This document shows positions 36,159 through 47,375 of a stretch of DNA of 61,442 bases, one piece after another; position 1 is the stretch's first letter, and the number at the start of each line of letters is the position of its first letter. The translations under genes were made by a program, and so were the position numbers. The DNA comes from Hyphomicrobiaceae bacterium (lineage in GTDB: Bacteria; Pseudomonadota; Alphaproteobacteria; Rhizobiales; Xanthobacteraceae): assembly GCA_021324465.1 (NCBI GenBank), contig JAJPJB010000041.1:1-61442 (forward strand), written 5' to 3'. The notes beneath the pieces are model-generated. The model made no database searches, was not told the DNA's origin, and saw only the letters and a program-made list of their open reading frames with translations.

Positions 36159-38371
36159 TCTCCAACGAGCCTGTCGTCACGCCCGAACTCGCTGCCGAAC
36201 ACGGCCTCAAGCCCGACGAATACGAGCGCATCGTAAAACTCATCGGCCGTGTCCCGACATTCACCGAGCTCGGCATTTTTTCGGCGATGTGGAACGAGCA
36301 TTGCTCCTACAAGTCTTCGCGCATTCATCTGCGCACCTTGCCGTTCAAGACGCCCCTGGTGATCCAAGGCCCCGGGGAGAATGCCGGCGTGGTCGATATC
36401 GGCGATGGCCTCGCCGTCGTCTTCAAGATGGAGAGCCACAATCACCCCAGTTTTATCGAGCCCTATCAGGGCGCAGCGACAGGCGTCGGCGGCATCTTGC
36501 GCGACGTGTTTACCATGGGCGCGCGGCCGATCGCCTGTCTCAACGCGCTGTCGTTCGGCGATCCGAAAAATCCCAGGACACGGGCGCTGGTCGCCGGCGT
36601 CGTCGCCGGTATCGGCGGTTACGGCAATTCGTTCGGCGTGCCCACGGTCGGCGGGGAGGTGCGCTTTCACCGCCGCTATGACGGCAATATCCTGGTCAAT
36701 GCCATGGCGGTCGGACTCGCCGAAAAGGATCAGATTTTTTATTCGGCGGCCTCAGGCGTGGGCATGCCGATCGTCTATCTCGGCTCGAAGACCGGCCGCG
36801 ACGGCATTCACGGCGCCACCATGGCGTCAGCCGAATTCGGCGCCGACGCCGAGGAGAAGCGGCCGACCGTGCAGGTCGGCGATCCGTTCTCCGAAAAGCT
36901 TCTGCTCGAGGCCTGTCTCGAGATCATGGCCAAGGGCTGCGTCATTGCCATTCAAGACATGGGAGCGGCGGGGCTGACCTGCTCGGCGGTGGAAATGGGC
37001 GCCAAAGGCGATCTCGGCGTCACGCTCGATCTCGATAAGGTGCCGTGCCGCGAGAGCGGCATGAGCGCTTACGAGATGATGCTGTCGGAGAGCCAGGAGC
37101 GCATGCTCATGGTGCTCAAGCCGGAAAAAGAGCAGGAAGCGGAAGAGATCTTCCGCAAATGGGGCTTGGATTTCGCCATAGTCGGCGAGACTACGCCGAC
37201 CAAGCGCTTCCTCGTCCGCCACGGCGGCGCCGTGATGGCCGATCTGCCGATCAAGGAGCTCGGCGATCAGGCGCCGCTCTATGAACGCCCCTATGTCGAG
37301 CACGCCAAGCTTCCGATCATTGATGCGGTCTCGATCAAGCCGCCGATGCGTATCGCCGACGCACTGGAAAAGCTGATCGGCTCGCCTGATCTGTGCTCTA
37401 AGCGCTGGGTCTGGGAGCAATATGACCATGTCATTCTTGGCAACACGGTGCAGCGCCCGGGCGGCGATGCCGCGGTGGTGCGGATCAACGAAGGCCCGAA
37501 GGCGCTTGCGCTGACGTCTGACGTAACGCCACGTTATTGCGAGGCCGATCCGTACGAAGGCGGCAAGCAGGCCGTCGCCGAAGCGTGCCGCAACCTCTCA
37601 GCAGTCGGCGCCACGCCGATTGCGTGCACCGACAATCTAAATTTCGGCAATCCCGAGCGGCCGGAAATCATGGGCCAGTTGGTCGGCTGCATCCGCGGTA
37701 TCGCCGAAGCAACGCGCGCGCTCGGCTGTCCGGTCGTGTCGGGCAATGTCTCGCTCTACAACGAGACCAACGGTCGGGCGATCCCGCCGACGCCGACCAT
37801 CGGCGCCGTGGGCGTGACCGATTTCAGGAACACCATGACGCTCGCCTTCAAGGCCGAAGGCGAGGCCATCCTGCTCCTTGGCAAGACCCGGGGCTGGCTC
37901 GGGCAGTCGCTTTACTTGCGCGAAATCTGCGGCCGTGAGGAGGGAGCACCGCCCCCGGTGGATCTGCGCGCCGAGGAAAATTTAGGTGCGCTGGTTCGAT
38001 ATCTCATCGGCAGCGTAGACAGGAGTTATGTCACGGCTGTGCACGATGTATCCGATGGTGGTCTCCTGGTTGCGCTCGCCGAAATGGCCATGGCGTCCGA
38101 TATTGGCGCCGTGCTCGTCGAGCCGCAGCCGGAAATTCCCGCGCATGCTTTCTGGTTTGGCGAGGACCAGGGCCGCTACGTGATCACTGTTCGTCCGAGC
38201 CTGGTCGACGAGGTTGTGCGCGTGATCGAGAATGCGCATGTCGGCCTGCACCGGCTCGGCACTACCGGCGGCCGCGTGCTAGCGGTTGCCGGCGAGCGGC
38301 CGCTTCCAGTGCACGAGCTCAAGCGTCGCTTCGAAGGTTGGCTGCCGGCCTATATGGCCGGCCACGAATAA
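36155..38371 (+). CDS. purL: Phosphoribosylformylglycinamidine synthase subunit PurL
   Basis: Main catalytic subunit of FGAR amidotransferase, 738 residues. It has the opening [20 protein letters not shown] and [14 protein letters not shown], the ATP/FGAR site [25 protein letters not shown]-like [19 protein letters not shown], a second half with GGDAAVVRI and [13 protein letters not shown], and [18 protein letters not shown] at 36155 overlaps the DUF429 stop (GTGA) and is preceded by GAGG, so translation is probably coupled. An upstream ATG in this frame (35984) lies inside the DUF429 gene and gives non-family sequence. Confidence 0.96.
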   Translation: MISNEPVVTPELAAEHGLKPDEYERIVKLIGRVPTFTELGIFSAMWNEHCSYKSSRIHLRTLPFKTPLVIQGPGENAGVVDIGDGLAVVFKMESHNHPSFIEPYQGAATGVGGILRDVFTMGARPIACLNALSFGDPKNPRTRALVAGVVAGIGGYGNSFGVPTVGGEVRFHRRYDGNILVNAMAVGLAEKDQIFYSAASGVGMPIVYLGSKTGRDGIHGATMASAEFGADAEEKRPTVQVGDPFSEKLLLEACLEIMAKGCVIAIQDMGAAGLTCSAVEMGAKGDLGVTLDLDKVPCRESGMSAYEMMLSESQERMLMVLKPEKEQEAEEIFRKWGLDFAIVGETTPTKRFLVRHGGAVMADLPIKELGDQAPLYERPYVEHAKLPIIDAVSIKPPMRIADALEKLIGSPDLCSKRWVWEQYDHVILGNTVQRPGGDAAVVRINEGPKALALTSDVTPRYCEADPYEGGKQAVAEACRNLSAVGATPIACTDNLNFGNPERPEIMGQLVGCIRGIAEATRALGCPVVSGNVSLYNETNGRAIPPTPTIGAVGVTDFRNTMTLAFKAEGEAILLLGKTRGWLGQSLYLREICGREEGAPPPVDLRAEENLGALVRYLIGSVDRSYVTAVHDVSDGGLLVALAEMAMASDIGAVLVEPQPEIPAHAFWFGEDQGRYVITVRPSLVDEVVRVIENAHVGLHRLGTTGGRVLAVAGERPLPVHELKRRFEGWLPAYMAGHE

Positions 38372-39499
38372 TCAGCGGCTCGCGCGGGCCAGCGCCTGAT
38401 AGCATTCGGGCGACAACTGCGGCGCGTGACCGGCGAGGCAGGTGAGAATCCGCCCACCGCCCGCCGGGACGCCGCTGCACAGGGACTGCTGCTCGGCACG
38501 GCACAAGGCGAGGATGGCGAGGGCCTCGCGCGGCCGCATGGGTGGTATTGGGCCGAGCGGTGCCGCAGCCGGAAGGGACGTGGCGGCGGCGGCCGTGGAG
38601 GGTGGCGAAGCCGCGGACGGCTTGGCTGCTCCGCCACCAATCGCCGCCACCGCACCTTGGCAGACCGAAGAGAGCTTTGCCGCATTGCGCTGCAGGCATT
38701 GCAGCGCCTCGGCGCCACCAGGCTGCACGCCCGAGCAATTCGCCATGAAGTCCGACCGGCAGGCCGCACGAATGGCCGCCTTTTGCGCTTCGGTCGGGAG
38801 CACAGGAGCGGCGGTTGTCGACGGCGCCGCGCTCGGCCGCTCCGCGGCAGCCGGCTTTTTGGCCGGGACGGTAGGCTTGGCGGCTGCGTTAGCCGCCGGT
38901 TTGGCGTCGGGACTGCCCGCAGGCGCGCCGGCCGCGGCAGGCGCGGCAGGAAGGTTTTGGACCGCCGCCTGGCAGGATGGCGACAGGTTGCTCGCATTGG
39001 CCTGCAGGCAGAGCAGGAGCTCGGGATTGCTCGGCTGGATCCAGGAGCAGTGGCTCGTGAAATCGTTGAGTGTGCAGGCCTGTTGGACCGCTTTGAGCTG
39101 GCTCTCCGGTGTCGCCGTAGAGGCCGCCGGCTTGGCTGAAGCATCGGCAGGAGAGGGCGCGCTCTGCGCCGCAGTTGGCCCGGGACTTCCAGGCGCCGGA
39201 TTTGAGGAGGCGGCGGCCGGCGCTCCCGCCGGCTTGGCGGTAGCCGCTGGTGCTGCGATCGCACTGACGGCGGTCCGGCAGGACGTGGACAGCTTATCGA
39301 GATTGCGGGTCAGGCATTCCAGTGCGTCCTTGCCGCCGGGCGTGACACCGGAGCAATGCGCCATGAAGTCGGACCGGCAGGATTGCCGCACCGCGCTGAT
39401 CTGCTCCGCCGATGGCTGTTGCGCATAGGCTGTGCCGACCAGCGGCAAGATCAGGCCCGCAATCATGCCAATGGTGTCTCTCGCTCGCCTCGAATTCAC
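38372..39499 (-). CDS. Secreted protein with four cysteine-rich repeats
   Basis: A 375-residue exported protein. The signal peptide (TIGMIAGLILPLVGTAYAQQ) is followed by four copies of a Cys-rich repeat. Three follow the pattern CxxDFxxHCSxxxPxxxxxLxCLxxNxxxLSxxC: QSCRSDFMAHCSGVTPGGKD, QACTLNDFTSHCSWIQPSNP and ACRSDFMANCSGVQPGGAEA. A fourth, ALCRAEQQSLCSGVPAGGGR, diverges. Long Ala/Pro-rich linkers separate them. The repeats resemble the eukaryotic GLG1/CFR-type. The GTG at 39499 has AAGGAT upstream; an in-frame ATG at 39466 is the alternative. Stop and the purL stop are adjacent (no gap, convergent). Confidence 0.85.
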   Translation of the reverse strand: MNSRRARDTIGMIAGLILPLVGTAYAQQPSAEQISAVRQSCRSDFMAHCSGVTPGGKDALECLTRNLDKLSTSCRTAVSAIAAPAATAKPAGAPAAASSNPAPGSPGPTAAQSAPSPADASAKPAASTATPESQLKAVQQACTLNDFTSHCSWIQPSNPELLLCLQANASNLSPSCQAAVQNLPAAPAAAGAPAGSPDAKPAANAAAKPTVPAKKPAAAERPSAAPSTTAAPVLPTEAQKAAIRAACRSDFMANCSGVQPGGAEALQCLQRNAAKLSSVCQGAVAAIGGGAAKPSAASPPSTAAAATSLPAAAPLGPIPPMRPREALAILALCRAEQQSLCSGVPAGGGRILTCLAGHAPQLSPECYQALARASR

Positions 39500-39639
39500 G
39501 GCATTACATCCTTTTTGCCGGCATCGCCCGCTTGCGGCGCTAGAATGCAGTGACAAGGCGAGGTTGCCTAGTGCAATGTTACTGCAGTGAATCGGCGGGC
39601 CGTGAGACCGCCTGCCGCAGCCAAGCGTAGGTCCATGCC

Positions 39640-39876
39640 ATGCCCATGGCGGCGAATGACATCGAACGATTGATTCGGGCGCGCATTCCCGACGCCGAGG
39701 TCACAATTCGCGATCTCGCCGGCGACGGCGACCACTATGCCGCAACCGTGATCGCAGAGTCCTTTCGCGGCAAGTCGCGCGTGCAGCAGCATCAGATCGT
39801 GTATGACGCGCTCAAAGCCGAGATGGGCGGCAAGCTGCATGCGCTGGCGCTGCAGACCGGAACGCCGGATAAGTAA
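39640..39876 (+). CDS. BolA family protein
   Basis: BolA/YrbA-type protein of 78 residues that partners with monothiol glutaredoxins in Fe-S and iron homeostasis. It has NDIERLIRARIPDAEVTIRD, the Gly-Asp-His loop GDGDHYAATVIAESFRGKSR and the conserved His of QHQIVYDALKAEMGGKLHAL. ATG 39640 has TAGG 8 nt upstream; ATG 39646 is possible. It lies 255 bp before the Grx4-type gene, its expected partner. Confidence 0.92.
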   Translation: MPMAANDIERLIRARIPDAEVTIRDLAGDGDHYAATVIAESFRGKSRVQQHQIVYDALKAEMGGKLHALALQTGTPDK

Positions 39877-40131
39877 GGGTCTGGTCGCCGTTCTCTGCAT
39901 GGGCGCCGCGCTGGAACATCCGTACTTGCGGCGGCGCAGTGAGCAGCCCGTCCTTGCCCGCAAGGCGATTTCAGCACCATCCGGGTGTCGGCCCGGATTG
40001 GGCGCCCGGTCGGCCCCTTGTTGACCTCTTGGGCTTTGCAGGGGTTTTGCAGTACATATATTGGCAAGCAATGAGGGCGAGATTCGGCGCGGGAAGTTTG
40101 TGCCCGCGGCGTCAACAAGGATGACCGCGAT

Positions 40132-40473
40132 ATGTCCATCGATCAGTTCATCGATAACGAAGTGAAGACCAACGACGTCGTGCTCTTCATGAAGGGTACG
40201 CCGCAATTCCCGATGTGCGGTTTTTCCGGCCAGGTCGTGCAGATCCTTGACTATCTCGGGGTTCCCTATAAGGGCCTCAACGTTCTGGAGAACGACGAGC
40301 TGCGCCAGGGCATCAAGACATATTCGAACTGGCCGACGATTCCGCAGCTTTATGTCAAAGGCGAATTCGTGGGCGGCTGCGACATCATCCGCGAAATGTT
40401 CCAAGCCGGCGAGTTGCAGTCGCTGTTCAAGGACAAGGGCGTCCCGGTCAAGACGCCGGCCGCCGCTTCATAA
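40132..40473 (+). CDS. grxD: Monothiol glutaredoxin, Grx4/GrxD family
   Basis: CGFS-type glutaredoxin of 113 residues that binds a [2Fe-2S] cluster with glutathione and hands it on, often with BolA. It has VVLFMKGTPQFPMCGFSGQV (CGFS at about 29-32), WPTIPQLYVKGEFVGGCDII and a typical C-terminus. AAGGAT lies about 10 nt before the ATG. With the BolA gene just upstream it forms the expected pair. Confidence 0.96.
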   Translation: MSIDQFIDNEVKTNDVVLFMKGTPQFPMCGFSGQVVQILDYLGVPYKGLNVLENDELRQGIKTYSNWPTIPQLYVKGEFVGGCDIIREMFQAGELQSLFKDKGVPVKTPAAAS

Positions 40474-40658
40474 ACCGGACGCACGGGCGGATTTCCTCCC
40501 AGTGCCACTGCCGGGCGCGCGTCGCCATGCTGTGGCAAGCGCACTCGCAAGCTCAGCGACCGCACCTTCGGACAGTTTCGCCTTGGTCGCGCCACGGTCG
40601 CCCCGGGCGGTTGGAACAGGCGCGAACGGTCGTCACGATCGCAACCCGAAGAAGTCAA

Positions 40659-41276
40659 TCAGCGCGAGTAATATTCGATGACGAGGTGGGGCTCCATCAT
40701 CACCGGATAGGGGACATCGCTCGGATTAGGGATGCGCGTGAGCTTCGCGGTCTGCTTGGAATGATCGACTTCGATATAATCGGGCACGTCGCGCTCGGCG
40801 AGCGCGTTGGCTTCCAGCACCAGGGCCAGTTGCTTCGATTTCTCTCTGACTTCGATCAGGTCGCCGACCTTCACTTTGAAGCTCGCCACCGTCACGCGCC
40901 GGCCGTTCACCTTGACATGGCCGTGGCTGATGAATTGCCGCGCCGCGAACATTGTCGGTACGAATTTGGCGCGATAGACGATGGTGTCGAGCCGGCGCTC
41001 GAGCAGCCCGATCATATGATCGCCGGTATCGCCTTTTAGCCGGCGGGCCTCGTCATAGAGGCCGCGGAAGTGCCGCTCCGAAATATTGGCGTAGTAACCC
41101 TTCAGCTTCTGCTTGGCGCGCAGCTGCACACCATAGTCCGAGAGCTTGCCCTTGCGGCGCTGGCCGTGCTGGCCCGGACCGTATTCGCGCTTGTTGATCG
41201 GCGATTTCGGCCGGCCCCAGATGTTCTCACCCATCCGGCGGTCGATCTTGTACTTGGCCTGGTGGCGCTTGGTCAT
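40659..41276 (-). CDS. rpsD: 30S ribosomal protein S4
   Basis: Primary 16S-rRNA binding protein of the small subunit, 205 residues. It has [40 protein letters not shown], the S4 RNA-binding domain [20 protein letters not shown] and [20 protein letters not shown] 41276 begins the family N-terminus. It stands alone, as rpsD often does in alphaproteobacteria. Confidence 0.98.
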   Translation of the reverse strand: MTKRHQAKYKIDRRMGENIWGRPKSPINKREYGPGQHGQRRKGKLSDYGVQLRAKQKLKGYYANISERHFRGLYDEARRLKGDTGDHMIGLLERRLDTIVYRAKFVPTMFAARQFISHGHVKVNGRRVTVASFKVKVGDLIEVREKSKQLALVLEANALAERDVPDYIEVDHSKQTAKLTRIPNPSDVPYPVMMEPHLVIEYYSR

Positions 41277-41507
41277 TCGCGTCCTCGTATCGTAAGTGAA
41301 TTTATGAGGATCGCGCCCTCCTTCTGTTCCCGCCCATGGCGAGGAACCGACAGGTTTGGCGCCGAAGCGCCGGCCCAAACCGCGGGTCGCGAAACACTGC
41401 GCGGGCCTTTCGGCCCGCGAGTGCGACGGTTTTTAAGTGGAAACCGGCCAAGTGTCAAACCAAGTATCAAACCGCGCGCCCGACCCCGTGACGGCCCTCT
41501 CAGGCGC

Positions 41508-42770
41508 CTATGCGGCGGCGAAGTGCCGGCGGCGCATTGGCCTTAGCACCGCCACCGCGAGCAGCGCGGTCAGAACATCGAGAACGGCAACGACAATGAA
41601 TACGGTCGTCCAGCTTCCGGTCGCCTGTTTGAGATAGGCCGCCGCGGGACCCCCTAGGATCGAACCGACTCCCTGGGCGATATAGAGAAAGCCGTAATTC
41701 GTCGCCGCGTATTGCGGACCGAACGTATCGGTGAGCGTCGAGGGGAACAGCGAGAAGATTTCGCCCCAGCCGAAGAACACCAGACCCGTCAACACCACGA
41801 ACATTGCCGGCTGATCGATGTAATAGAACAGGATCAGGATGGCGAGCGCTTCGAGCGAAAAGGCGAGCGCCATCGTGCCTTCACGGCCGATATGGTCTGA
41901 CACCCAGCCGAAGAACGGCCGGGTCAGGCCGTTAGTGACGCGCGAGAGCGTCAGCGACAGTGGCAGCGCCGCCATGCCGAGCACCATCGCATCAGCGACG
42001 CCATATTCTTTGGCAAAGGGGCCGACATTGGATGTGACCATGAGCCCGGATGTCGACATCATGCTCATCATCACGAACAGCAAATAAAAGATCGGGTTTT
42101 TGAGCATCTCGGCCGGCGAGTAGCTGCGCGCGCTTTGCTGCGTGCTGACGGCGGCGGTCGCGGCAGCCTGCGCATTCTGCGGCGGCACCCGCAGGCCCAG
42201 CGCGGCCGCAATTCCGATCGCGCCTTGGATGACGCCCCAGACGACAAGCGTGTGTTGGTAGCCCGAGCTCTTGATCATGCTGTCGATGGGGAAGCTAGTG
42301 AAAAACGCGCCGAAGCCATAGCCTGCCGCGGCAAGCCCGGCGGCAAGTCCCCGCCGGTCCGGAAACCAGCGCACCATCAGGCCGATGATACCGACATAGA
42401 TGATGCCAGTGCCGAAACCGCCGATGACGCCGTAAGTGAAATAGAGCGCCCACAGATTGCTCACATAGGCGGAAAGAACCCAGCTGCCGCCCGACAGCAG
42501 CGCGCCGAGCGAAATAAGCGCACGCGGACCGAACCGATCGACCAGATAGGCCTGAAACGGCGAGAACCAGGTCTGCAAAATGATCAGGAGCGAAAACGTC
42601 CATTGCAACTCGGCCAGTGTCGTGCCGAGTTGTTTGTTCAGCGAACCGGTGAACAAGGTCCAGGTATATTGCGGGCTGGAGATTGCCATCATGGCGATCA
42701 CGCCAAGGACGAGCTGTATCCAGCGGTTCGACTGCCAAGCTGTGCGCTCGGCGGGCACGGCGATGGTCAT
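41508..42770 (-). CDS. OFA-family MFS transporter (oxalate/formate antiporter-like)
   Basis: Major facilitator of 420 residues with twelve membrane segments. It begins WIQLVLGVIAMMAISSPQYT and has YLVDRFGPRALISLGALLSG, GGFGTGIIYVGIIGLMVRWF, PDRRGLAAGLAAAGYGFGAF and WVSDHIGREGTMALAFSLEA. The Gln/Tyr pattern in TM1 (SPQYTWTLF) and the GGFGxGIxY motif mark the OxlT/OFA family. Substrate may be oxalate/formate or another small carboxylate. There is no neighbouring oxalate or formate enzyme gene. Confidence 0.92.
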   Translation of the reverse strand: MTIAVPAERTAWQSNRWIQLVLGVIAMMAISSPQYTWTLFTGSLNKQLGTTLAELQWTFSLLIILQTWFSPFQAYLVDRFGPRALISLGALLSGGSWVLSAYVSNLWALYFTYGVIGGFGTGIIYVGIIGLMVRWFPDRRGLAAGLAAAGYGFGAFFTSFPIDSMIKSSGYQHTLVVWGVIQGAIGIAAALGLRVPPQNAQAAATAAVSTQQSARSYSPAEMLKNPIFYLLFVMMSMMSTSGLMVTSNVGPFAKEYGVADAMVLGMAALPLSLTLSRVTNGLTRPFFGWVSDHIGREGTMALAFSLEALAILILFYYIDQPAMFVVLTGLVFFGWGEIFSLFPSTLTDTFGPQYAATNYGFLYIAQGVGSILGGPAAAYLKQATGSWTTVFIVVAVLDVLTALLAVAVLRPMRRRHFAAA

Positions 42771-42895
42771 GGTTTCCGCCTCCCCAGTTGGCCTCCACAG
42801 TCTGCCACTCGCCGCCAGCGCGGTAAACTCGCGCCAAGCTGATATTCACGGCAGCCTTGATACGATATTGGGCAGAATCGGCGGCCGCTGAGTGA

Positions 42896-43699
42896 TCAGC
42901 GGGTCGCCGGAGCGAGAGTTTTTCCTGAACTTATGCCAAAACGCGCCAGAACACGTTCAGGCGCTCGGCCTGATGTGAAAATGGCGCGCGTTGTGCCGCC
43001 ATTGCCGGCGGGCGCGGCGTGCACGCTGCCGAGCAGATCGACGACGCGGCGCGCGATCGCAGGCGCCGGGTCGATGAATTTGACCGGCCAGGGGCTCAAA
43101 TCGCGCAGCCGCTCAATCAGCAGCGGATAATGCGTGCAGGCGAGCACGATCGTATCGGTGCGCCCGCTGTCCTCGCGAAAGCAGGGCAGGATCTCCTCGC
43201 GCAAGGCGTCGTCGCCGATCGGCGAGCCGTTGAGCTCGGCTTCAGCATAGGCGGCGAGCTGTTTCGAGCCGACCAGCGTCACCTCGCAGCCTTGCGCGTA
43301 GTCGCGAATGAGCGCCCGGGTATATTCACGCTTCACCGTTGCCTCGGTGCCGAGTACGGAGACGCGGCGTGTGACCGAACCGGCGCAAGCTGGCTTGATC
43401 GCGGGCACGGTGCCGACGAAAGGCAGGGTGAATGCCTTGCGCAGGTGCGGCAGCACAATCGTCGAGGCGGTGTTGCAGGCAATGACGACAAGATCGGGCC
43501 GATGCGCCTTGATCAGTTCATCCATTAGCGCGACGACGCGCGCTACCAGGCTTGCTTCTTTCATGCCGCCGTAGGGGAACGCGGCATCATCGGCGACATA
43601 GAGAAAATCCGTACCCGGGCACACCGCCGCGACCTCGCGATACACGGTGAGGCCACCGAGGCCAGAATCGAAGACCATGACCGTTTGAGGTGACGCCAT
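42896..43699 (-). CDS. murI: Glutamate racemase MurI
   Basis: Makes D-glutamate for peptidoglycan, 267 residues. It has the family marks VMVFDSGLGGLTVYREV, ADDAAFPYGG, VVIACNTASTIVLPHL with catalytic Cys75 and VLACTHYPLLIERL with catalytic Cys188. There is a normal interval between the two cysteines. It is monocistronic on the minus strand, next to a small membrane protein gene. Confidence 0.96.
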   Translation of the reverse strand: MASPQTVMVFDSGLGGLTVYREVAAVCPGTDFLYVADDAAFPYGGMKEASLVARVVALMDELIKAHRPDLVVIACNTASTIVLPHLRKAFTLPFVGTVPAIKPACAGSVTRRVSVLGTEATVKREYTRALIRDYAQGCEVTLVGSKQLAAYAEAELNGSPIGDDALREEILPCFREDSGRTDTIVLACTHYPLLIERLRDLSPWPVKFIDPAPAIARRVVDLLGSVHAAPAGNGGTTRAIFTSGRAPERVLARFGISSGKTLAPATR

Positions 43700-43745
43700 T
43701 ACGCGACAAGTGACGGAGTGGATATCTGAAACCGCCGGATCAGGT

Positions 43746-44315
43746 TTAGGCTTTGAGATTTTCGACCAGCCGCGGTCCTTCCTTTGGATTGGCGGCCCTT
43801 TGCTCCTGCCGCTTGGGCTGCTCCGGCAGCGGCGCGACCAGACCGCTCACCGCGGTAAAGGTCATGATGAGGATCGCCGCAAGATTGCCATCATGGAATT
43901 TTGCGAAGGCAACCGCGCCCATCAAATAGGCCCAGAACGGAAAGGCGATGGTCGAGACCACCGCATTGGTGATCCAGGCGTCGCCGTCCTCGCGCACATA
44001 CCAGCAAAACAGCGGCGTCAGAATGAGCCCGACGAGCAGGGCGCCGGTGGCGATGCTGGTGACCGAGAAGCCGGCCATGCTGGCATTGTCGCCGCCGGCC
44101 ACCATGGCCTGCGCAAGAATGGCATTTACCAGCATGAAGAAGCCCAACACCTCGCCTGGAATATATTTGACGGTGCGGGTGAGAAAATCATCGCCGGGCT
44201 CAAGTTCGGCCACGACGCTCCTTGCTCTCGCGGCGGTTTGAAATATGCCGCCGAAATCGGACGCCTGTGCGTCGCCTGTTTCCACGAGTCTTGGTTTGCG
44301 AACCAGACGGCCCAT
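43746..44315 (-). CDS. Hypothetical membrane protein
   Basis: A 189-residue protein from ATG 44315 with GAGAGG upstream. The N-terminus is soluble (about 60 residues), followed by four membrane segments (YIPGEVLGFFMLVNAILAQA, SIATGALLVGLILTPLFCWY, NAVVSTIAFPFWAYLMGAVA and LAAILIMTFTAVSGLVAPLP). The C-terminal tail is charged. No named family recognised. Function unknown. Confidence 0.75.
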   Translation of the reverse strand: MGRLVRKPRLVETGDAQASDFGGIFQTAARARSVVAELEPGDDFLTRTVKYIPGEVLGFFMLVNAILAQAMVAGGDNASMAGFSVTSIATGALLVGLILTPLFCWYVREDGDAWITNAVVSTIAFPFWAYLMGAVAFAKFHDGNLAAILIMTFTAVSGLVAPLPEQPKRQEQRAANPKEGPRLVENLKA

Positions 44316-44418
44316 AGCCCTCTCCCCGATGAGTCGCTGAAAGCGTATGTCAGACCGCTGAGTCGGACAAGCGCGGCGTTAGCGAAAATCAGGCGCCAGA
44401 AGGCTTCACCCGCGGCCT

Positions 44419-45725
<1,307 letters not shown>

Positions 45726-45729
<4 letters not shown>

Positions 45730-46412
45730 GCTGCTTCTCCCCGCGCCAGCGCGGCGGCATTGCGGATCGCGGCAATATTGGCGCGATAGGAATCCGGATT
45801 GCGGTCCCTGAACACCGCGGAGCCGGCGACGAACGCGTTGGCGCCTGCGCGCGCGGCCTCTGACGCAATCTCGGGCGTGATGCCGCCGTCGATCTCGATG
45901 TCGATCGGGCGACCGCCGATCATGACGCGCAGATTACGCACTTTCGCAAGGGCCTCGGGAATGAATTTTTGCCCGCCGAAGCCCGGATTGACCGACATGA
46001 CGAGGATGACGTCGACCAGCGGAATGACATGCTCGATGCTGCCCTCGGGCGTGCCGGGATTCATGGTGACGCCAACCCGCTTGCCGAGCGCACGGATCGC
46101 CTGCAGCGAGCGGTGGATATGCGGCCCGGCTTCCACGTGCACAGTGATGGTATCAGCGCCGGCTTTGGCGAAGGCTTCGAGGTAGGGATCGCATGGCGCG
46201 ATCATCAGGTGCACGTCAAGCGGCTTTGTGGTGTAAGGCCGGATCGCTTTGACGATGTCCGGGCCGATCGAAATATTCGGCACGAAATGCCCGTCCATGA
46301 CATCGACATGGATCCAGTCGGCGCCGGCTGCGTCGATCGCACGTACTTCTTCGCCGAGCTTGGCGAAGTCGGCGGACAGAATCGACGGAGCGATGATCAA
46401 AGGGCGCGTCAT
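45726..46412 (-). CDS. rpe: Ribulose-phosphate 3-epimerase
   Basis: Interconverts ribulose-5-P and xylulose-5-P, 228 residues. It has [80 protein letters not shown] and [20 protein letters not shown], which carry the metal His/Asp ligands. Its stop overlaps the purB start. A pentose-phosphate enzyme upstream of a purine enzyme is plausible because PRPP derives from ribose-5-P. Confidence 0.97.
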
Positions 46413-46473
46413 GCGCGTTCGCCTATCACGCCGCTCGGGACGAAGGCAAACTGCGCCTCGCTAACTCGCAAGG

Positions 46474-46494
46474 GGCCGGCAAATCTTGCCGGCC
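46474..46494. repeat. Perfect 9-bp hairpin between rpe and 46646
   Basis: GGCCGGCAA (46474-46482) pairs exactly with TTGCCGGCC (46486-46494) around ATC. The sequence GGGGCCGGCAAATCT then recurs about 28 bp on without pairing partner. No T run. It lies between divergent genes, so a terminator is unlikely. Confidence 0.7.
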
Positions 46495-46645
46495 GAGACC
46501 GGGGCCGGCAAATCTGGGCCGGGCAGCGCGCCGCGCTGCGCACGAAAAATCCTTTCCTTGCTTGAACTTGGCTGACGGCCCGGAACTTGCGTGGGCAAGT
46601 GCGGGACGTGCGTCGATCCGGTCTTAAAGCGTTCAGGAGTAAGCC

Positions 46646-47302
46646 ATGTCACTGTCGGTCAATTCATCCGCAAACAATCCCTATCTGCAGTCCCTGCTGC
46701 AACAGTTCTCGACCGCCTCCCCGGGGCAATCCGACCCGCTCTCCGCATTGTTCGCAGCGCTGGATCAGTCGTCCGCGCCGGCGGGTGGGACGGCAGATGC
46801 CTCGAACGGCGCGGCCGCCACGGCCTCCGCAACAGGGAGCGGCGCGCAGCTCAGTCCGCAGACGCTTCAGGCTCTGTTTCAGCTGCAGGCGAATGATGGG
46901 CAATCGCAAGCGGGCGGCGTGGATGATTCCGACGATGCGGGCCAAACGCAGCAGCCCCAGATCAGCCGCGGACATCATCATCACCGGCACGGCGGCGGCG
47001 GACTGGAAGGCCTTTTGCAGATGCTGGATGCCTCGGCCAGCGGCGCCACCAGCCAGACCACGACCAACAGCAATGGCTCCTCGACCATCGCCATCGATTA
47101 TAGCGACGGATCAAGCATTGCGATGACGACGCCGGCCGCCGGCACCGCCTCATCGTTGTCATCGAGCGGCAGCGGTACGCCGGATAATTCCGGCACCACC
47201 GGTGCTGCGGCAATCGCCGGCAACAATCTGCTCGAACAGCTGATCGCGATGCAGGCGCAACTGCTGAATACGAGCACGCCACAGAGCATCGTCTCGGTCT
47301 AG
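46646..47302 (+). CDS. Hypothetical Ser/Gly/Gln-rich protein with a His cluster
   Basis: A 218-residue protein with no signal peptide or membrane segment. It is low complexity: Ser/Ala/Gly/Thr-rich, with SLQSLLQQFSTA-like start, a central ISRGHHHHRHGGGGLEGLLQ and a late NNLLEQLIAMQAQLLN. The two LL-rich helices and a His cluster could allow metal binding and oligomerisation. An AGGAG lies 5-9 nt before the ATG. I do not recognise a family. It is divergent from rpe. Confidence 0.7.
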   Translation: MSLSVNSSANNPYLQSLLQQFSTASPGQSDPLSALFAALDQSSAPAGGTADASNGAAATASATGSGAQLSPQTLQALFQLQANDGQSQAGGVDDSDDAGQTQQPQISRGHHHHRHGGGGLEGLLQMLDASASGATSQTTTNSNGSSTIAIDYSDGSSIAMTTPAAGTASSLSSSGSGTPDNSGTTGAAAIAGNNLLEQLIAMQAQLLNTSTPQSIVSV

Positions 47303-47375
47303 GCCTTTCATCTGCCGCCCCGACGGCTTACCTGAGCTGACAGGTTTGATGCGAGCAGCTCGGCAGGAGAGCGCT

